A stretch of 64,000 nucleotides of DNA from A07HB70 sp964512675 (lineage in GTDB: Archaea > Halobacteriota > Halobacteria > Halobacteriales > Haloferacaceae), in contig CAZEJR010000010.1 of assembly GCA_964512675.1 (NCBI GenBank), forward strand, positions 1 to 64,000. The letters run 5' to 3'. The first letter of the stretch is position 1; each line of letters begins with the position of its first letter. Under the pieces are notes generated by a model. The model did no database searches. It was not told where the DNA came from and saw only the letters and a list, made by a program, of their open reading frames with translations. The position numbers and the translations under genes were made by a program. Shown here one piece after another: positions 15,772 through 24,369 of the stretch.

Positions 15772-17457
15772 ATGAGCGGGAGCGTCCTCAACCGGCTGCA
15801 CGGAGACCTGGCCGCCGTCGCGTCGGAACACGGCCACGTCCGGGCGCACCTCGAGTCGGTCGTCGCGCGCGGCGGCGCGCTGCCGGACTACGTCGAGGAG
15901 CCGGACGAGGAACACGCGACACGGACGCCGAACGTGCTGTTTCCGACGGAGCCGCCGATCTACGCCCACGTCCACGGCGAGCGGGGCGAGGAGGTCACAT
16001 ACCACTGTCTCGAGCCGACGCTCTCCGCCGACGACGGCGACCTGTACGGCCAGGTCCGCGCGGAGGTGCTCGACCGCTCCGCGACACGCCCGGCCCCGAC
16101 GACGGAGTCGGAGTTCCGGAGCCACCTCGACGACCTCCTCTCGGAGATCATGACCGTCGACGACGACGGCGCGCTGCTCGGACGGATTCGGTCGTCGCTG
16201 GTCGGCGACCAGTTCGTCGTCGACCGGGAGACGTACGACCGGCTCCGGTACGTCCTCCAGCGGGACATCGTCGGCCTGGGCGCGCTGGAGCCGGTGATGG
16301 CCGACCCCGAGAACGAGGATATCCACGTGATCGGCCCGCACGCCTGCTACGTCGAACACGGGGTGTTCGGGATGGTCGAGACGACCGTCGACTTCGGCAG
16401 CCTCGAGGAGTTCGAGAGCTGGATCCGGAACATCGGCGAGCGGATGGACGCGCCGGTGTCCGACTCGGACCCGATCATCGACTCGACGCTGCCGAACGGC
16501 TCGCGGATCAACATCATCTACTCCGACGACGTGAGCGTCAAGGGGCCGTCGATGACGGTTCGACAGGGCGAGGACGTGCCGCTGTCGATCTTCCAGATCA
16601 CCAAGTGGGGGACGCTCTCGCCCGAACTCGCCGCCTACCTCTGGCTCTGTATGGAGAACGAACAGACCGTGTTCGTCGTCGGCGAGACGGCCTCGGGCAA
16701 GACGACGACGCTCAACTCGATGTTCTCGTTCATCCCGCGGGACCACAAGATATACGCGGCGGAGGACACCGCCGAGGTGAATCCGCCACACGAAAACTGG
16801 CAGCAGCTGTTGACCCGCGAGTCCAGCGGCGAGGGGTCGGACGTCGACATGTTCGACCTCGTCGCCGCGGCGCTGCGCTCGCGTCCGGACTACATCGTCG
16901 TCGGCGAGGTCCGGGGCGCGGAGGCACAGATGGCGTTCCAGGCCGCACAGACCGGTCACCCGGTGTTGCTCACCTTCCACGCGAGCGACATCGTCTCGAT
17001 GATCCAGCGGTTCACCTCGAACCCGATCAACGTCCCCGAGACGTTCATGGACAACTGCGACGTGGCGCTGTTCCAGAACCGCGTCAAGCGGGGCGACGAG
17101 GTCCTGCGGCGGGTCACGAGCGTCCAGGAGATCGAGGGCTACTCGGACCACGAGGGAGGTGTCGTCACCCGCGAGGCGTTCTCGTGGAATCCACGGGACG
17201 ACACGGTCGAGTTCAAAGGCCGCAACAACAGCCACGTCCTCGAGGACCAGATCGCGACGCTGCTGGGCTACGAGGACACCAGAGACATCTACGACGAGCT
17301 CGACAGGCGTGCGGAGACGGTTCGTCGGCTGATCGACGCGGACGTGCTCGGCTACCACGAGGTGAACGACGCGATCGAGCGGTTCCAGCGCGACGGCGTC
17401 GAGGGACTGTCGATCGAGACACAGGGGCTCACCGCGACGGCCCCCGGGAGACGCTGA
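15772..17457 (+). CDS. arlI: Archaellar motor ATPase ArlI
   Basis: Protein of 561 aa from ATG 15772 (MSGSVLNRLHG), one base after the arlH stop. It is a type II/IV secretion superfamily ATPase: an N-terminal regulatory part, IFQITKWGTLSPELAAYLWL, Walker A VVGETASGKTTT (about residues 302-313), an Asp box AAEDTAEVN, Walker B YIVVGEVRGAEA and His box TGHPVLLTFHAS. By family it forms a hexamer at the inner membrane, powering filament assembly and then rotation. The N-terminal 110 residues or so are longer than in minimal homologues, as seen in haloarchaeal ArlI. Its position directly before arlJ is the canonical order. Confidence 0.96.
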   Translation: MSGSVLNRLHGDLAAVASEHGHVRAHLESVVARGGALPDYVEEPDEEHATRTPNVLFPTEPPIYAHVHGERGEEVTYHCLEPTLSADDGDLYGQVRAEVLDRSATRPAPTTESEFRSHLDDLLSEIMTVDDDGALLGRIRSSLVGDQFVVDRETYDRLRYVLQRDIVGLGALEPVMADPENEDIHVIGPHACYVEHGVFGMVETTVDFGSLEEFESWIRNIGERMDAPVSDSDPIIDSTLPNGSRINIIYSDDVSVKGPSMTVRQGEDVPLSIFQITKWGTLSPELAAYLWLCMENEQTVFVVGETASGKTTTLNSMFSFIPRDHKIYAAEDTAEVNPPHENWQQLLTRESSGEGSDVDMFDLVAAALRSRPDYIVVGEVRGAEAQMAFQAAQTGHPVLLTFHASDIVSMIQRFTSNPINVPETFMDNCDVALFQNRVKRGDEVLRRVTSVQEIEGYSDHEGGVVTREAFSWNPRDDTVEFKGRNNSHVLEDQIATLLGYEDTRDIYDELDRRAETVRRLIDADVLGYHEVNDAIERFQRDGVEGLSIETQGLTATAPGRR

Positions 17458-17460
17458 GCC

Positions 17461-19173
17461 GTGGCGAGCGAGTCACGGACGGACGGCGCGCTCCGCGAAC
17501 TCCTCCAGTCGGTCGTCGACGCGTACCGCTACATGTCGATCCCGGTTCGACGGTACGCGCTGCTCGTGCTCCTGCCGGCGGTCGGGACGTCTCTCCTCGC
17601 GGCGGTCGCGGTGCTCGTGCTCTCGGTCTCGGCGACCGTCGCGCTCCCGGTCGTCGGCGTCGGTGTGCTCGCACTCGTCGCCGCCGTGCTCTACCCGAAG
17701 CTCGCCGCCGACCGGGCGCGGCGGCAGACACGCGAGCAGTTCCACCTGTTTCTGACGCACATCACCGTCCTCTCGACGACCAACATCGACCGGGTCGAGG
17801 TGTTCCGCACGCTCGCACAGATCGAGGAGTACGGACCGCTCGCGGAGGAGATGGGACAGATCACCGCGCTGGTCGACACCTGGAACCAGTCGCTCGACGA
17901 CGCCTGTCGACGCCGGTCGAAGCGAGTCGCCTCGCCGCTGCTCGCCGACTTCCTCGAGCGGCTCTCCTACTCGGTCGGCGCCGGACAGGGGATCGACGAG
18001 TTCCTCGTCGACGAGCAGGAGTCGATCATCCACGAGTTCGTGATCCGCTACGAGTCGGCGCTCGAGAAGCTCGACGTGCTGAAGGAGCTGTACCTGTCGC
18101 TGATGCTCTCGACGACGTTTATCCTCGTGTTCGCGACGGTACTCCCAATCCTGATCGGCGTGGCGCCGGAGGTGCTCATCGGCGGGGTCATCGGCGTCTT
18201 CGTCGTCGTCCAGGTCGGGTTCCTGTTCGTGATAAACGCCGTCTCGCCGAAGGACCCGACCTGGGTCGACCTCGACGACGGACGGTCGCCCGCAGCCCGG
18301 GTCCGGCTGGCGCTCCTCGTCGGGGGCGGGCTGTCGCTTGTGTCGACGGTCGCCGTCGTGGCCGTCGCCGCCGGACGCGCACCGGTCGCACCGGACGTCC
18401 TGCCGGTCCCGCTCTACCCGGCTGTCGCCCTCACGCCGCTGTTGCTCCCCGGCGTCGCGATGACCCGCGAGCAGCGCAAGGTCGTCGACCGCGACGAGGG
18501 GTTTCCGTCGTTTATCAGGGCGCTCGGGTCGGTCGAGTCGGTGAAGCAGACGTCGACCGCGAACGTGCTGTCCTCGCTCCGGGAGAAGGACTTCGGCGAG
18601 CTGACGTCGAACGTCGAGGGACTGTACCGCCGCCTCCAGGTTCGGATCGACTCCGAGCGGGCCTGGCGGCTGTTCGCCGCCGAGACGGGGTCGTACCTGA
18701 TCCACCGGTTCGGCGACATGTACGTCGTCGGACGGCGGATGGGCGGCGAGCCCCAGCAGCTCGGGTCGATCATCTCGTCGAACATCCAGGAGGTGTTGCG
18801 GGTGCGCGAGAAGCGGGCACAGGCCGCCAGGACGCTCGTCGGCGTCATCTACGGGATCACCGCGGCGTCGATGTTCTCCGCGTTCATCGGGCTGGGGATC
18901 GCCGAACAGATGCTGCGTATCACCGAGCAGATCTCCGGGCAGAACGCCGAGTTCGTGGGGTCGCTGTTCTCGACCGAGAACTACGACCTGAGGCTGATGG
19001 AGCTGCTCTTGGTCGGCGTCATGCTGATCAACGCGCTGCTGTCGTCGCTGATGATCCGGCTCGTCGACCGGGGCAGCGTCGTGAGCGGCCTCGTCCACCT
19101 CGTGCTCCTGACCTGGCTGAGCGGGGTCGTCGCCGCCGGCACCCGGGTCGTGATCGGCGGGCTGATCGGCTGA
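17461..19173 (+). CDS. arlJ: Archaellar platform membrane protein ArlJ
   Basis: Protein of 570 aa, GTG start three bases after the arlI stop. It is a polytopic membrane protein with two T2SSF-type cytoplasmic domains (TNIDRVEVFRTLAQIEEYG and SVESVKQTSTANVLSSLREK). Blocks of membrane helices lie near residues 30-80, 215-260, 280-320, 450-480 and 510-560. ArlJ is the membrane anchor on which the ArlI hexamer acts. With arlCE to arlI it completes the conserved core of the motor. Confidence 0.95.
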   Translation: MASESRTDGALRELLQSVVDAYRYMSIPVRRYALLVLLPAVGTSLLAAVAVLVLSVSATVALPVVGVGVLALVAAVLYPKLAADRARRQTREQFHLFLTHITVLSTTNIDRVEVFRTLAQIEEYGPLAEEMGQITALVDTWNQSLDDACRRRSKRVASPLLADFLERLSYSVGAGQGIDEFLVDEQESIIHEFVIRYESALEKLDVLKELYLSLMLSTTFILVFATVLPILIGVAPEVLIGGVIGVFVVVQVGFLFVINAVSPKDPTWVDLDDGRSPAARVRLALLVGGGLSLVSTVAVVAVAAGRAPVAPDVLPVPLYPAVALTPLLLPGVAMTREQRKVVDRDEGFPSFIRALGSVESVKQTSTANVLSSLREKDFGELTSNVEGLYRRLQVRIDSERAWRLFAAETGSYLIHRFGDMYVVGRRMGGEPQQLGSIISSNIQEVLRVREKRAQAARTLVGVIYGITAASMFSAFIGLGIAEQMLRITEQISGQNAEFVGSLFSTENYDLRLMELLLVGVMLINALLSSLMIRLVDRGSVVSGLVHLVLLTWLSGVVAAGTRVVIGGLIG

Positions 19174-19236
19174 GCGACGGGACTCAGCAGTCGATACCGG
19201 ACGGGGGTTTTGATTGGCACACGTCGAACGGGTGGT

Positions 19237-19665
19237 GTGCAGGTCAACACCGCACACAGACCGTACCTCCGCGGCGAGATCGAACCGGAGCAGATAGACG
19301 CGGCGCTCCGGTGGGCACGCTACCTCGCGAACACGTTCGGGACCGGCGGCGCGCTCTGCTCGCTCCGGTACTACGAGCGGATCGGCTGGATCGACGAGGC
19401 GGCTCGCCGGAGCGTCGAGCGACAGCTCCGGGGACTGTCGACGGAGGAGCTCCACTCGAAGAAGTACGACGACCCGGGGTGTTTCGACGGGCCGCTGTCG
19501 GCTCTCTCGGGGACGCCGTTCGGGTCACACGCCCGGTCGCTCGAGTTCGTCGCCACGCTCGCCGACGACGATATCGGGTCGCGGGTGGTACACGCCGACG
19601 CGGCGCTGCGCGGCGACGGCGAGACGCCGGACCCGGTCGACCGCGAGCGACGGGCGGAGCGCTGA
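19237..19665 (+). CDS. arlD: ArlD/E-domain protein (FlaD-like), end of archaellum locus
   Basis: Protein of 142 aa from GTG 19237 (VQVNTAHRPYLRGEIEPEQI). The segment AALRWARYLANTFGTGGALCSLRYYERIGWIDEAARRSV contains the L-x-Y-Y-E-x-I-G-W-I signature of the FlaD/FlaE C-terminal domain. A second piece, KYDDPGCFDGPLSALSGTPFGSHARSLEFVATLA, completes it. There is no N-terminal FlaC-like coiled coil, so this is a stand-alone domain protein beside the arlCE fusion, as in other haloarchaea that carry a separate FlaD. By analogy it would sit in the cytoplasmic collar between motor and chemotaxis adaptor. It is 63 bases after arlJ, so possibly the last gene of the operon. An earlier TTG in frame is a poorer start. 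Confidence 0.8.
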   Translation: MQVNTAHRPYLRGEIEPEQIDAALRWARYLANTFGTGGALCSLRYYERIGWIDEAARRSVERQLRGLSTEELHSKKYDDPGCFDGPLSALSGTPFGSHARSLEFVATLADDDIGSRVVHADAALRGDGETPDPVDRERRAER

Positions 19666-19919
19666 CCCGGGCCCGAGAGTCTCGCCGGTCGAACCCGGCG
19701 CGCGGCGCGGAATATCTGTCCTCGTCGCCGCCACAGGGTTGGCTCTCTTACGCTGACCCCCCGACGGGGGCGTCTGGTACACACCGTGTGCGTGCTGGAA
19801 GGAGACGAGGCGTCGCCGGAAGCGGTCCGCCCGAGCGGTCGAATCGAGGTCGTAACCCAACGGGACGAGTTCGGGAGGCGACGTCACACTGCGGGAAAAG
19901 TCCGAAGCGGCCGGTCGGA

Positions 19920-21284
19920 CTACAGGTCGGCCATGAACGCGTTCACGTCGTCCACCGTCTCCAGTTCGAACGCCGTCGAGAGAATCGACTCGCGTTCCTC
20001 GTCGGAGAGGTGGTCCCTCGAGAGGTCGGCGAACTTCTCGCGCAGCTGCTCTTCGGAGAGCGGATTCTCCGCACACCCCAGCGGGTACTCGACCTGTTCG
20101 ACGTGTTCTACCCCATCACTCGTTCGGACAGTGACGCGCGCCGGACGGGTCCCCGGGTAGATGGCCTCCATCTCGTCGGACTGGACCACGGTGGTCCGGT
20201 CCATGAGGCGGTTGATGTCGGCGTCGTCGGTCCGGGGCGGTTCGAACGCCGACAGCGACGCGTCACCGAGGACGAACGCGACGGCCATGCCGTACGGCAT
20301 GCTCATCTGCGCGTCGAGCAGATTCTCGACGTCCGTGCTGTCGTGGTGGGACGCCGCCTGATACGTCTCGACGCGAATCTCCTCGACATCGTCGGCGCGG
20401 ACGCCCGCCTCACGCATCGTGAAGACAGCCTCCATCGGCCCGTGGATGTGCCGACACGCCGGGTAGGGTTTGAGGTAGTTCTGCGTCACCTCGAACGGGT
20501 CGCCGAGGTTCTCGAACTGCGAGAGGTCGTACTCGTCGGCGAACGCGCGGGCGAAGCCGTCTTTCCCCTCGATGATTGTGTCGGGCCCGTCGAATCCGTT
20601 CGCGGCCATTCCGGCGGCGAGGATGCCCGCCAGCGCTGCCCGACCCGGGTGGAAGCGCTTCGCCGAGGACCCCTCTGCCATGAACTCGAACAGACCGCCC
20701 GCCTGCGTCCCGCCGAGGCCGATTGCGTCGGCGACGCCGTCCGTGTCGAGGTCGTAGAGGGTGGCGACGGCCGCCGCCGCGCCGATACATCCGGTCGTCG
20801 CCGTGGCGTGAAACCCGCGTTCGCGGTGGGACGTCTGAACCGACATCGCCGTCTTCGCCATCCCGTCGTACCCGGCCGCGATGGCGGTGATTACCTCCTC
20901 GCCGCTCGACCCGAGTTCCTCACCGACCGCCAGCACCGCCGGAACCACCGCCGCGCCGGGATGGCCCGAGGCGGCGCGGTGGCCGTCGTCCACGTCGAGT
21001 GCGTGCATCATCGTCCCGTTCGCCAGCGCAGCGAAGTTCGGGAGCGACCCGTTCTCATCGCCGAGCATCGTCGCGTCTCCGTCGGCCGACAGGTCGGCGA
21101 CGTACTCGCGGACGGGCACGCCGGCCTCGGTGTCGATGCCCGCATACCCCGACGCGAGCGCGTCGACGATCGCTTTCTTCACCGCGAAAACCTCGTCGTC
21201 GTCGAGGTCGTCGTGTGTTAACTCCGCACAGAACTCGGCCAGTCGAAGCGTCTCGCCGGACCGTTCTTCCCCAAGTGCTGACAT
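19920..21284 (-). CDS. MmgE/PrpD family protein (dehydratase/decarboxylase-like), copy 1
   Basis: Protein of 454 aa from ATG 21284 (MSALGEERSGETLRLAEF). Typical MmgE/PrpD landmarks are KKAIVDALASGYAGI, ALANGTMMHALDVDDGHRAASGHPGAAVVPAVLAV, GFHATATTGCIGAAAAVATL, GGTQAGGLFEFMAEGSSAKRFHPGRAA, NYLKPYPACRHIHGPMEA and the C-terminal NPLSEEQLREKFADL. Known members act on tricarboxylic or branched acids: 2-methylcitrate dehydratase, cis-aconitate decarboxylase and iminodisuccinate epimerase. Which reaction applies here is unknown. It lies on the same strand as the comDE-like pair, 108 bases downstream, and has its own TATA-like box. The partner MmgE/PrpD gene lies on the other side of comDE. Confidence 0.9.
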   Translation of the reverse strand: MSALGEERSGETLRLAEFCAELTHDDLDDDEVFAVKKAIVDALASGYAGIDTEAGVPVREYVADLSADGDATMLGDENGSLPNFAALANGTMMHALDVDDGHRAASGHPGAAVVPAVLAVGEELGSSGEEVITAIAAGYDGMAKTAMSVQTSHRERGFHATATTGCIGAAAAVATLYDLDTDGVADAIGLGGTQAGGLFEFMAEGSSAKRFHPGRAALAGILAAGMAANGFDGPDTIIEGKDGFARAFADEYDLSQFENLGDPFEVTQNYLKPYPACRHIHGPMEAVFTMREAGVRADDVEEIRVETYQAASHHDSTDVENLLDAQMSMPYGMAVAFVLGDASLSAFEPPRTDDADINRLMDRTTVVQSDEMEAIYPGTRPARVTVRTSDGVEHVEQVEYPLGCAENPLSEEQLREKFADLSRDHLSDEERESILSTAFELETVDDVNAFMADL

Positions 21285-21308
21285 ACGACTCGGATCTACA
21301 CCGACGGT

Positions 21309-21318
21309 CAAATAACTT
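21309..21318 (-). promoter_or_regulatory. Putative TATA-like box for MmgE/PrpD copy 1
   Basis: Minus-strand AAGTTATTTG lies about 25-34 bases before the ATG at 21284, an AT-rich island. It implies the gene can be transcribed apart from the comDE-like pair upstream. Confidence 0.45.
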
Positions 21319-21392
21319 GTCGTCAGGTGTCACGGTCTGCGACCGAAACTCGGTGACGAGCCGACAGAAGCCGGTCAGAGGTCGTCGCCGAA

Positions 21393-21968
21393 TCAGTCTC
21401 CGTCGTCGAGCATCGCGGTCCGGAACCGGTGTTTCATAAACGAGTGAGGGTAGTCGATGGGTGCGAACTCGTCCGGGCGGGTCGAGGTCACATCGCAGAC
21501 GATGACGCTCGCGTGGTCGCTCCCGACCGCCTGCGAGTACGCTTCGCCGAACTCGTCGGCGTTCGTGGCTCTGTACGCGTCGAGGCCACACCCCTCGGCG
21601 ACCGTCGTGAACTCGACTGCGGGCGCGAGCGAGTACTGTCCGCCCGTGGTGGTGAACTGGTCGTTGTCCATCACGACGATCGTGAGGTTGGCGGGGTCGT
21701 TCGCCCCGACCGTCGCCAGCGCGCCGAGCGACATGAGCAGCGACCCGTCGCCTTCGAGCGCGACCACGTCGCGGTCGGTCTGGAGCGCCATCCCGTGTGC
21801 AATCGGGGTGGTCACGCCCATCGCGCCCTTCATGTAGTAGTTCAGGTCCCGGTCCTCGATGGCGGCCAGAATGAACGTCGAGGTGCCGAGATTGGCGACG
21901 ACAGCCGCGTCGGGCGACGCGTCGAGTATCTGTTCGGTGCACTCGTACTGGGTGTACTCGTCGTTCAT
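21393..21968 (-). CDS. Thiamine diphosphate-dependent decarboxylase, beta subunit (ComE-like)
   Basis: Protein of 191 aa. It corresponds to the C-terminal, TPP-binding half of the sulfopyruvate/phosphonopyruvate decarboxylase family: NLGTSTFILAAIEDRDLNYYMKG, GVTTPIAHGMALQ, the cofactor motif GDGSLLMSLGALATVGANDP followed by NLTIVVMDNDQFTTTGGQ, and a C-terminal SHASVIV-like strand. The partner gene just upstream encodes the alpha half; their reading frames overlap by four bases (ATGA), so subunits are made together. By family it decarboxylates a 2-oxo acid bearing a sulfonate or phosphonate group. In this setting the natural substrate is uncertain. Flanking MmgE/PrpD genes argue for a carboxylic-acid pathway rather than classical coenzyme M synthesis. 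Confidence 0.85.
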   Translation of the reverse strand: MNDEYTQYECTEQILDASPDAAVVANLGTSTFILAAIEDRDLNYYMKGAMGVTTPIAHGMALQTDRDVVALEGDGSLLMSLGALATVGANDPANLTIVVMDNDQFTTTGGQYSLAPAVEFTTVAEGCGLDAYRATNADEFGEAYSQAVGSDHASVIVCDVTSTRPDEFAPIDYPHSFMKHRFRTAMLDDGD

Positions 21969-22468
21969 GCTCCCCTCCGGAACAGCATCGGTTCGAGCAG
22001 CAGCACGAACGGCTCCTCCTGCGAGAACGCCGACTTCGCCGCCGCATCGACGTAGTCGTCCATCTCGTCGGGGTCGGACACGCCGTGGTTCTTTATGCCG
22101 ATAGTGTCAAGCAGTCGTGGCATCGGATACTCACCCGCCGAGTGTGCCGGGTTGTGTTCGTCCAAGCCGCCGCGGTGTGTCACGACGCCCAGAAACGGCA
22201 GGCGTGTCACTTTACTGAGCGACCCGAGCGCGTTGAAGCTGTTTGCGAGACCACTGCTCTGACAGAGTAGCGCGCCACGCGTCCCGGCGAGCCACGCGCC
22301 CGACAGAAGGCCGACTGCCTCTTCCTCTCGAGCGACGGTGGTCGTGTCGAAGTAGTCGTCCTCGTTCAACTGCTGGACGAGGTCCGACACCGCCGAATCG
22401 GGAAGGTACGCGACGAACCGCACGTCGTGCTGCTTGAAACGCTCGATTACGTGTTGCTCCCAGGACAT
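21965..22468 (-). CDS. Thiamine diphosphate-dependent decarboxylase, alpha subunit (ComD-like)
   Basis: Protein of 167 aa. It corresponds to the N-terminal pyrimidine-binding half of the family: HDVRFVAYLPDSAVSDLVQQL, then TTVAREEEAVGLLSGAWLAGTRGALL with the catalytic Glu that activates the cofactor (one of the REEE acidic residues), then QSSGLANSFNALGSL and RLPFLGVVTHRGGLDEHNPAHSAGEYPMPRLLDTIGI. Size and split into two short subunits match ComD/ComE of methanogens and bacterial phosphonopyruvate decarboxylase halves. A clear AT-rich box lies upstream. It is first of the two-gene transcript and divergent from the second MmgE/PrpD gene, with 168 bases between starts. Confidence 0.85.
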   Translation of the reverse strand: MSWEQHVIERFKQHDVRFVAYLPDSAVSDLVQQLNEDDYFDTTTVAREEEAVGLLSGAWLAGTRGALLCQSSGLANSFNALGSLSKVTRLPFLGVVTHRGGLDEHNPAHSAGEYPMPRLLDTIGIKNHGVSDPDEMDDYVDAAAKSAFSQEEPFVLLLEPMLFRRGA

Positions 22469-22492
22469 CTACCCGGGGACCGGAGCGTGGCA

Positions 22493-22504
22493 ACCTATAT
22501 TTTG
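22493..22504 (-). promoter_or_regulatory. Putative TATA-like box for the comDE-like pair
   Basis: Minus-strand CAAAATATAGGT lies about 25-36 bases before the ATG at 22468. It is one of the strongest AT islands in this part of the window. Confidence 0.55.
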
Positions 22505-22636
22505 TCACGGTGCGTGTCGCCCGCTTCCCCTGCTTCGGGCACAGTCTCGGGCCCGTCCCGGCTCTACCCCGCTCTGAGACAGCCGGACACCGCCGTCCGA
22601 AACAGTCTTGCCTCGGCTGTCGGTCGACGAGTAGAG

Positions 22637-23968
22637 ATGACGTGCCCACTCACGGAGGCGATTGCGGACTACGACCGGGCGGCTGTCCCGAACGATGCGA
22701 TTGCGGCCGCACGGGAGAGCATCCTCGACACGCTCGGTTGCATGGTCGCCGGAGGCAGGTATCGCTCGACGGACCGTCTCCGGGATGGGGCGGGAGACTG
22801 GCAGGGTGCCGGCACCCGCGCTCTGTTCGGCGGCACCGCCGCCCACTCCGTCGAGATGGACGACTTCCACGACGAGGGGACCATCCACCCCGGCGTAGTC
22901 GTCGTCCCGGCGGCGCTCGACGCCGCACTCGACGCCGACGCCGACGGCGGGACGTTCCTCGACGGCGTCATCGTGGGGTACGAGACAGCCGCGAACGTCG
23001 GCCTCGCCGGCGACGGAACGTACTACGACCGCGGATTCCACACGACGAGCGCCGCCGGCGTGTTCGCCGCAACAGCCGCGACGGGCGTCGTCGCCGGCCT
23101 CACCGCCGACGAGTTGGACGACGCGTTCGGCATCGCCGGGTCGAACGCCGGCGGCCTCCTCGAGTACAAGTCAGAGGGGGCGTGGACCAAGCGCCTGCAG
23201 GTCGGCATGGCAGCCGAGACGGGCGTCCGAGCGGCGAATCTCGCCAGCGCGGGGTTCACCGGCCCCTCCACGATTCTCGACGGTCGCTACGGCTTCCTCG
23301 GCGCGTACCCGACGGCATCGAACCCGGATGCGCTCTCGTCGCCGTGGTCGTTCGAGTCGGTCGCGGAGAGTTCGTACAAGCCCTACGCGTGCTGTCGGTA
23401 CGCCCACGCTGCAATCGACGCGTCCGTCGACGCTCTCGAACGACTCGACGCCGACCCCGAGTCGATTTCGTCCGTCTCGGTCGAGACCCACCGGCAGGCG
23501 TACGACAGCACGGCGGTGCCGCGGGACCGAAAACTGCGCCCGGAAGGGACCGTAGACGCTCAGTTCAGCCTTCCGTTCGTCGTCGGCGTCGCCGCCCTCC
23601 ACGGCGAGGTGCTCCCGACGCACCTCTCGGGCGAGGCGCTCCGGGACGCCACCGTCCTCGATATCGCCGAACGGGTGACCGTCGAGGCGACCGACGAGTT
23701 CACCGACCCCTACCCCGCCACGAACGGCGCGCGGGTCGCCGTCACCGCCGACGGGACCACCGAAGTCGCACAGACAGACCACCCGAGCGGCGACCCCGCG
23801 AATCCGCTCTCGACGGCCGACCTGCGCGAGAAGTTCCGCGGACTGGTCGGGCCGAGCGTCGCCGACCCGGACGCGCTCGCAGACCGCGTGCTGACCATCG
23901 GGTCCGAATCGTCTGTCGAGTTTCTCGCGCCGCTGGTTCCGGCTGCCGAGACCGAGGCGGAGAACTGA
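22637..23968 (+). CDS. MmgE/PrpD family protein, copy 2
   Basis: Protein of 443 aa from ATG 22637 (MTCPLTEAIADYDRAAV). Landmarks parallel the first copy: ARESILDTLGCMVAGGRY, AHSVEMDDFHDEGTIHPGVVVVPAALDAAL, GFHTTSAAGVFAATAATGV, AGSNAGGLLEYKSEGAWTKRLQVGMAAE, SSYKPYACCRYAHAAIDA and NPLSTADLREKFRGL. The two copies are clearly distinct in sequence, so they may act on different intermediates or form a hetero-oligomer; either is inference. The gene is divergent from the comDE-like pair. Its 3' end is followed by about 130 bases with no gene and then a broken enoyl-CoA hydratase fragment on the other strand. Confidence 0.9.
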   Translation: MTCPLTEAIADYDRAAVPNDAIAAARESILDTLGCMVAGGRYRSTDRLRDGAGDWQGAGTRALFGGTAAHSVEMDDFHDEGTIHPGVVVVPAALDAALDADADGGTFLDGVIVGYETAANVGLAGDGTYYDRGFHTTSAAGVFAATAATGVVAGLTADELDDAFGIAGSNAGGLLEYKSEGAWTKRLQVGMAAETGVRAANLASAGFTGPSTILDGRYGFLGAYPTASNPDALSSPWSFESVAESSYKPYACCRYAHAAIDASVDALERLDADPESISSVSVETHRQAYDSTAVPRDRKLRPEGTVDAQFSLPFVVGVAALHGEVLPTHLSGEALRDATVLDIAERVTVEATDEFTDPYPATNGARVAVTADGTTEVAQTDHPSGDPANPLSTADLREKFRGLVGPSVADPDALADRVLTIGSESSVEFLAPLVPAAETEAEN

Positions 23969-24096
23969 TTCGAATCGGCGGCAACCGTCTTCAGGACGCG
24001 TCGTGCTCCGCCGTCGTATCGTCGTACTTCGTCGTCGCGTTCGGGATTCGCCGTACTCGACCGTCGTTCCCCATACACCCGCGCCCGTCGGGACTC

Positions 24097-24369
24097 CTAC
24101 TGCGCGTCGATGGTGGCCCGGACGTACTCCTCGAAGGAGCAGTCGGCCGCCAGCAGCTCCTTCGTCAGCCGCGTCGTCACTGGCGGGTTCTCGGCCAGTT
24201 CCGCCGCGAGCGTTCGTGTCACCTCCCCGAGCGATTCTGCGGGTTCGACCTGCGTGGCGAGGTCCATCTCCACCTCTTCGTCGGCGGTGACGGTGGTCCC
24301 GCGCACGAGTAGCTCGCGGGCGCTGGTTTCGCCGACGAGTCGCGGGAGGACGACGCCGGCGGCGTCGGA
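24097..24369 (-). pseudogene. C-terminal fragment of an enoyl-CoA hydratase/isomerase gene
   Basis: The minus strand from 24369 reads SDAAGVVLPRLVGETSARELL, then VRGTTVTADEEVEMDLATQV, and ends ENPPVTTRLTKELLAADCSFEEYVRATIDAQ. These are the late-domain phrases of crotonase-family enoyl-CoA hydratases (the LPRLVG-x-A-ELL, A-x-E-A-x-x-x-G-L-V and K-x-x-L-x-A motifs). The N-terminal two-thirds, including the oxyanion-hole and catalytic region, is absent. The fragment begins, in frame, directly after the TAG stop of the potassium-channel gene. So it is a remnant joined to that gene by a deletion or rearrangement. An ATG/GTG inside could give a 69-residue peptide, but function is unlikely. Confidence 0.75.

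Noticed and set aside
16605..21221. Plus-strand open frame of 1538 codons
   Set aside because: It is out of frame with arlI, arlJ and the ArlD-like gene and antisense to the MmgE/PrpD gene. The translation is Arg/Pro/Gly-rich with no family pattern; a shadow caused by high GC.
23969..24096. 27-residue minus-strand frame (MGNDGRVRRIPNATTKYD and onward)
   Set aside because: Too short, with no recognisable pattern; its haloarchaeal-looking composition alone is not enough.
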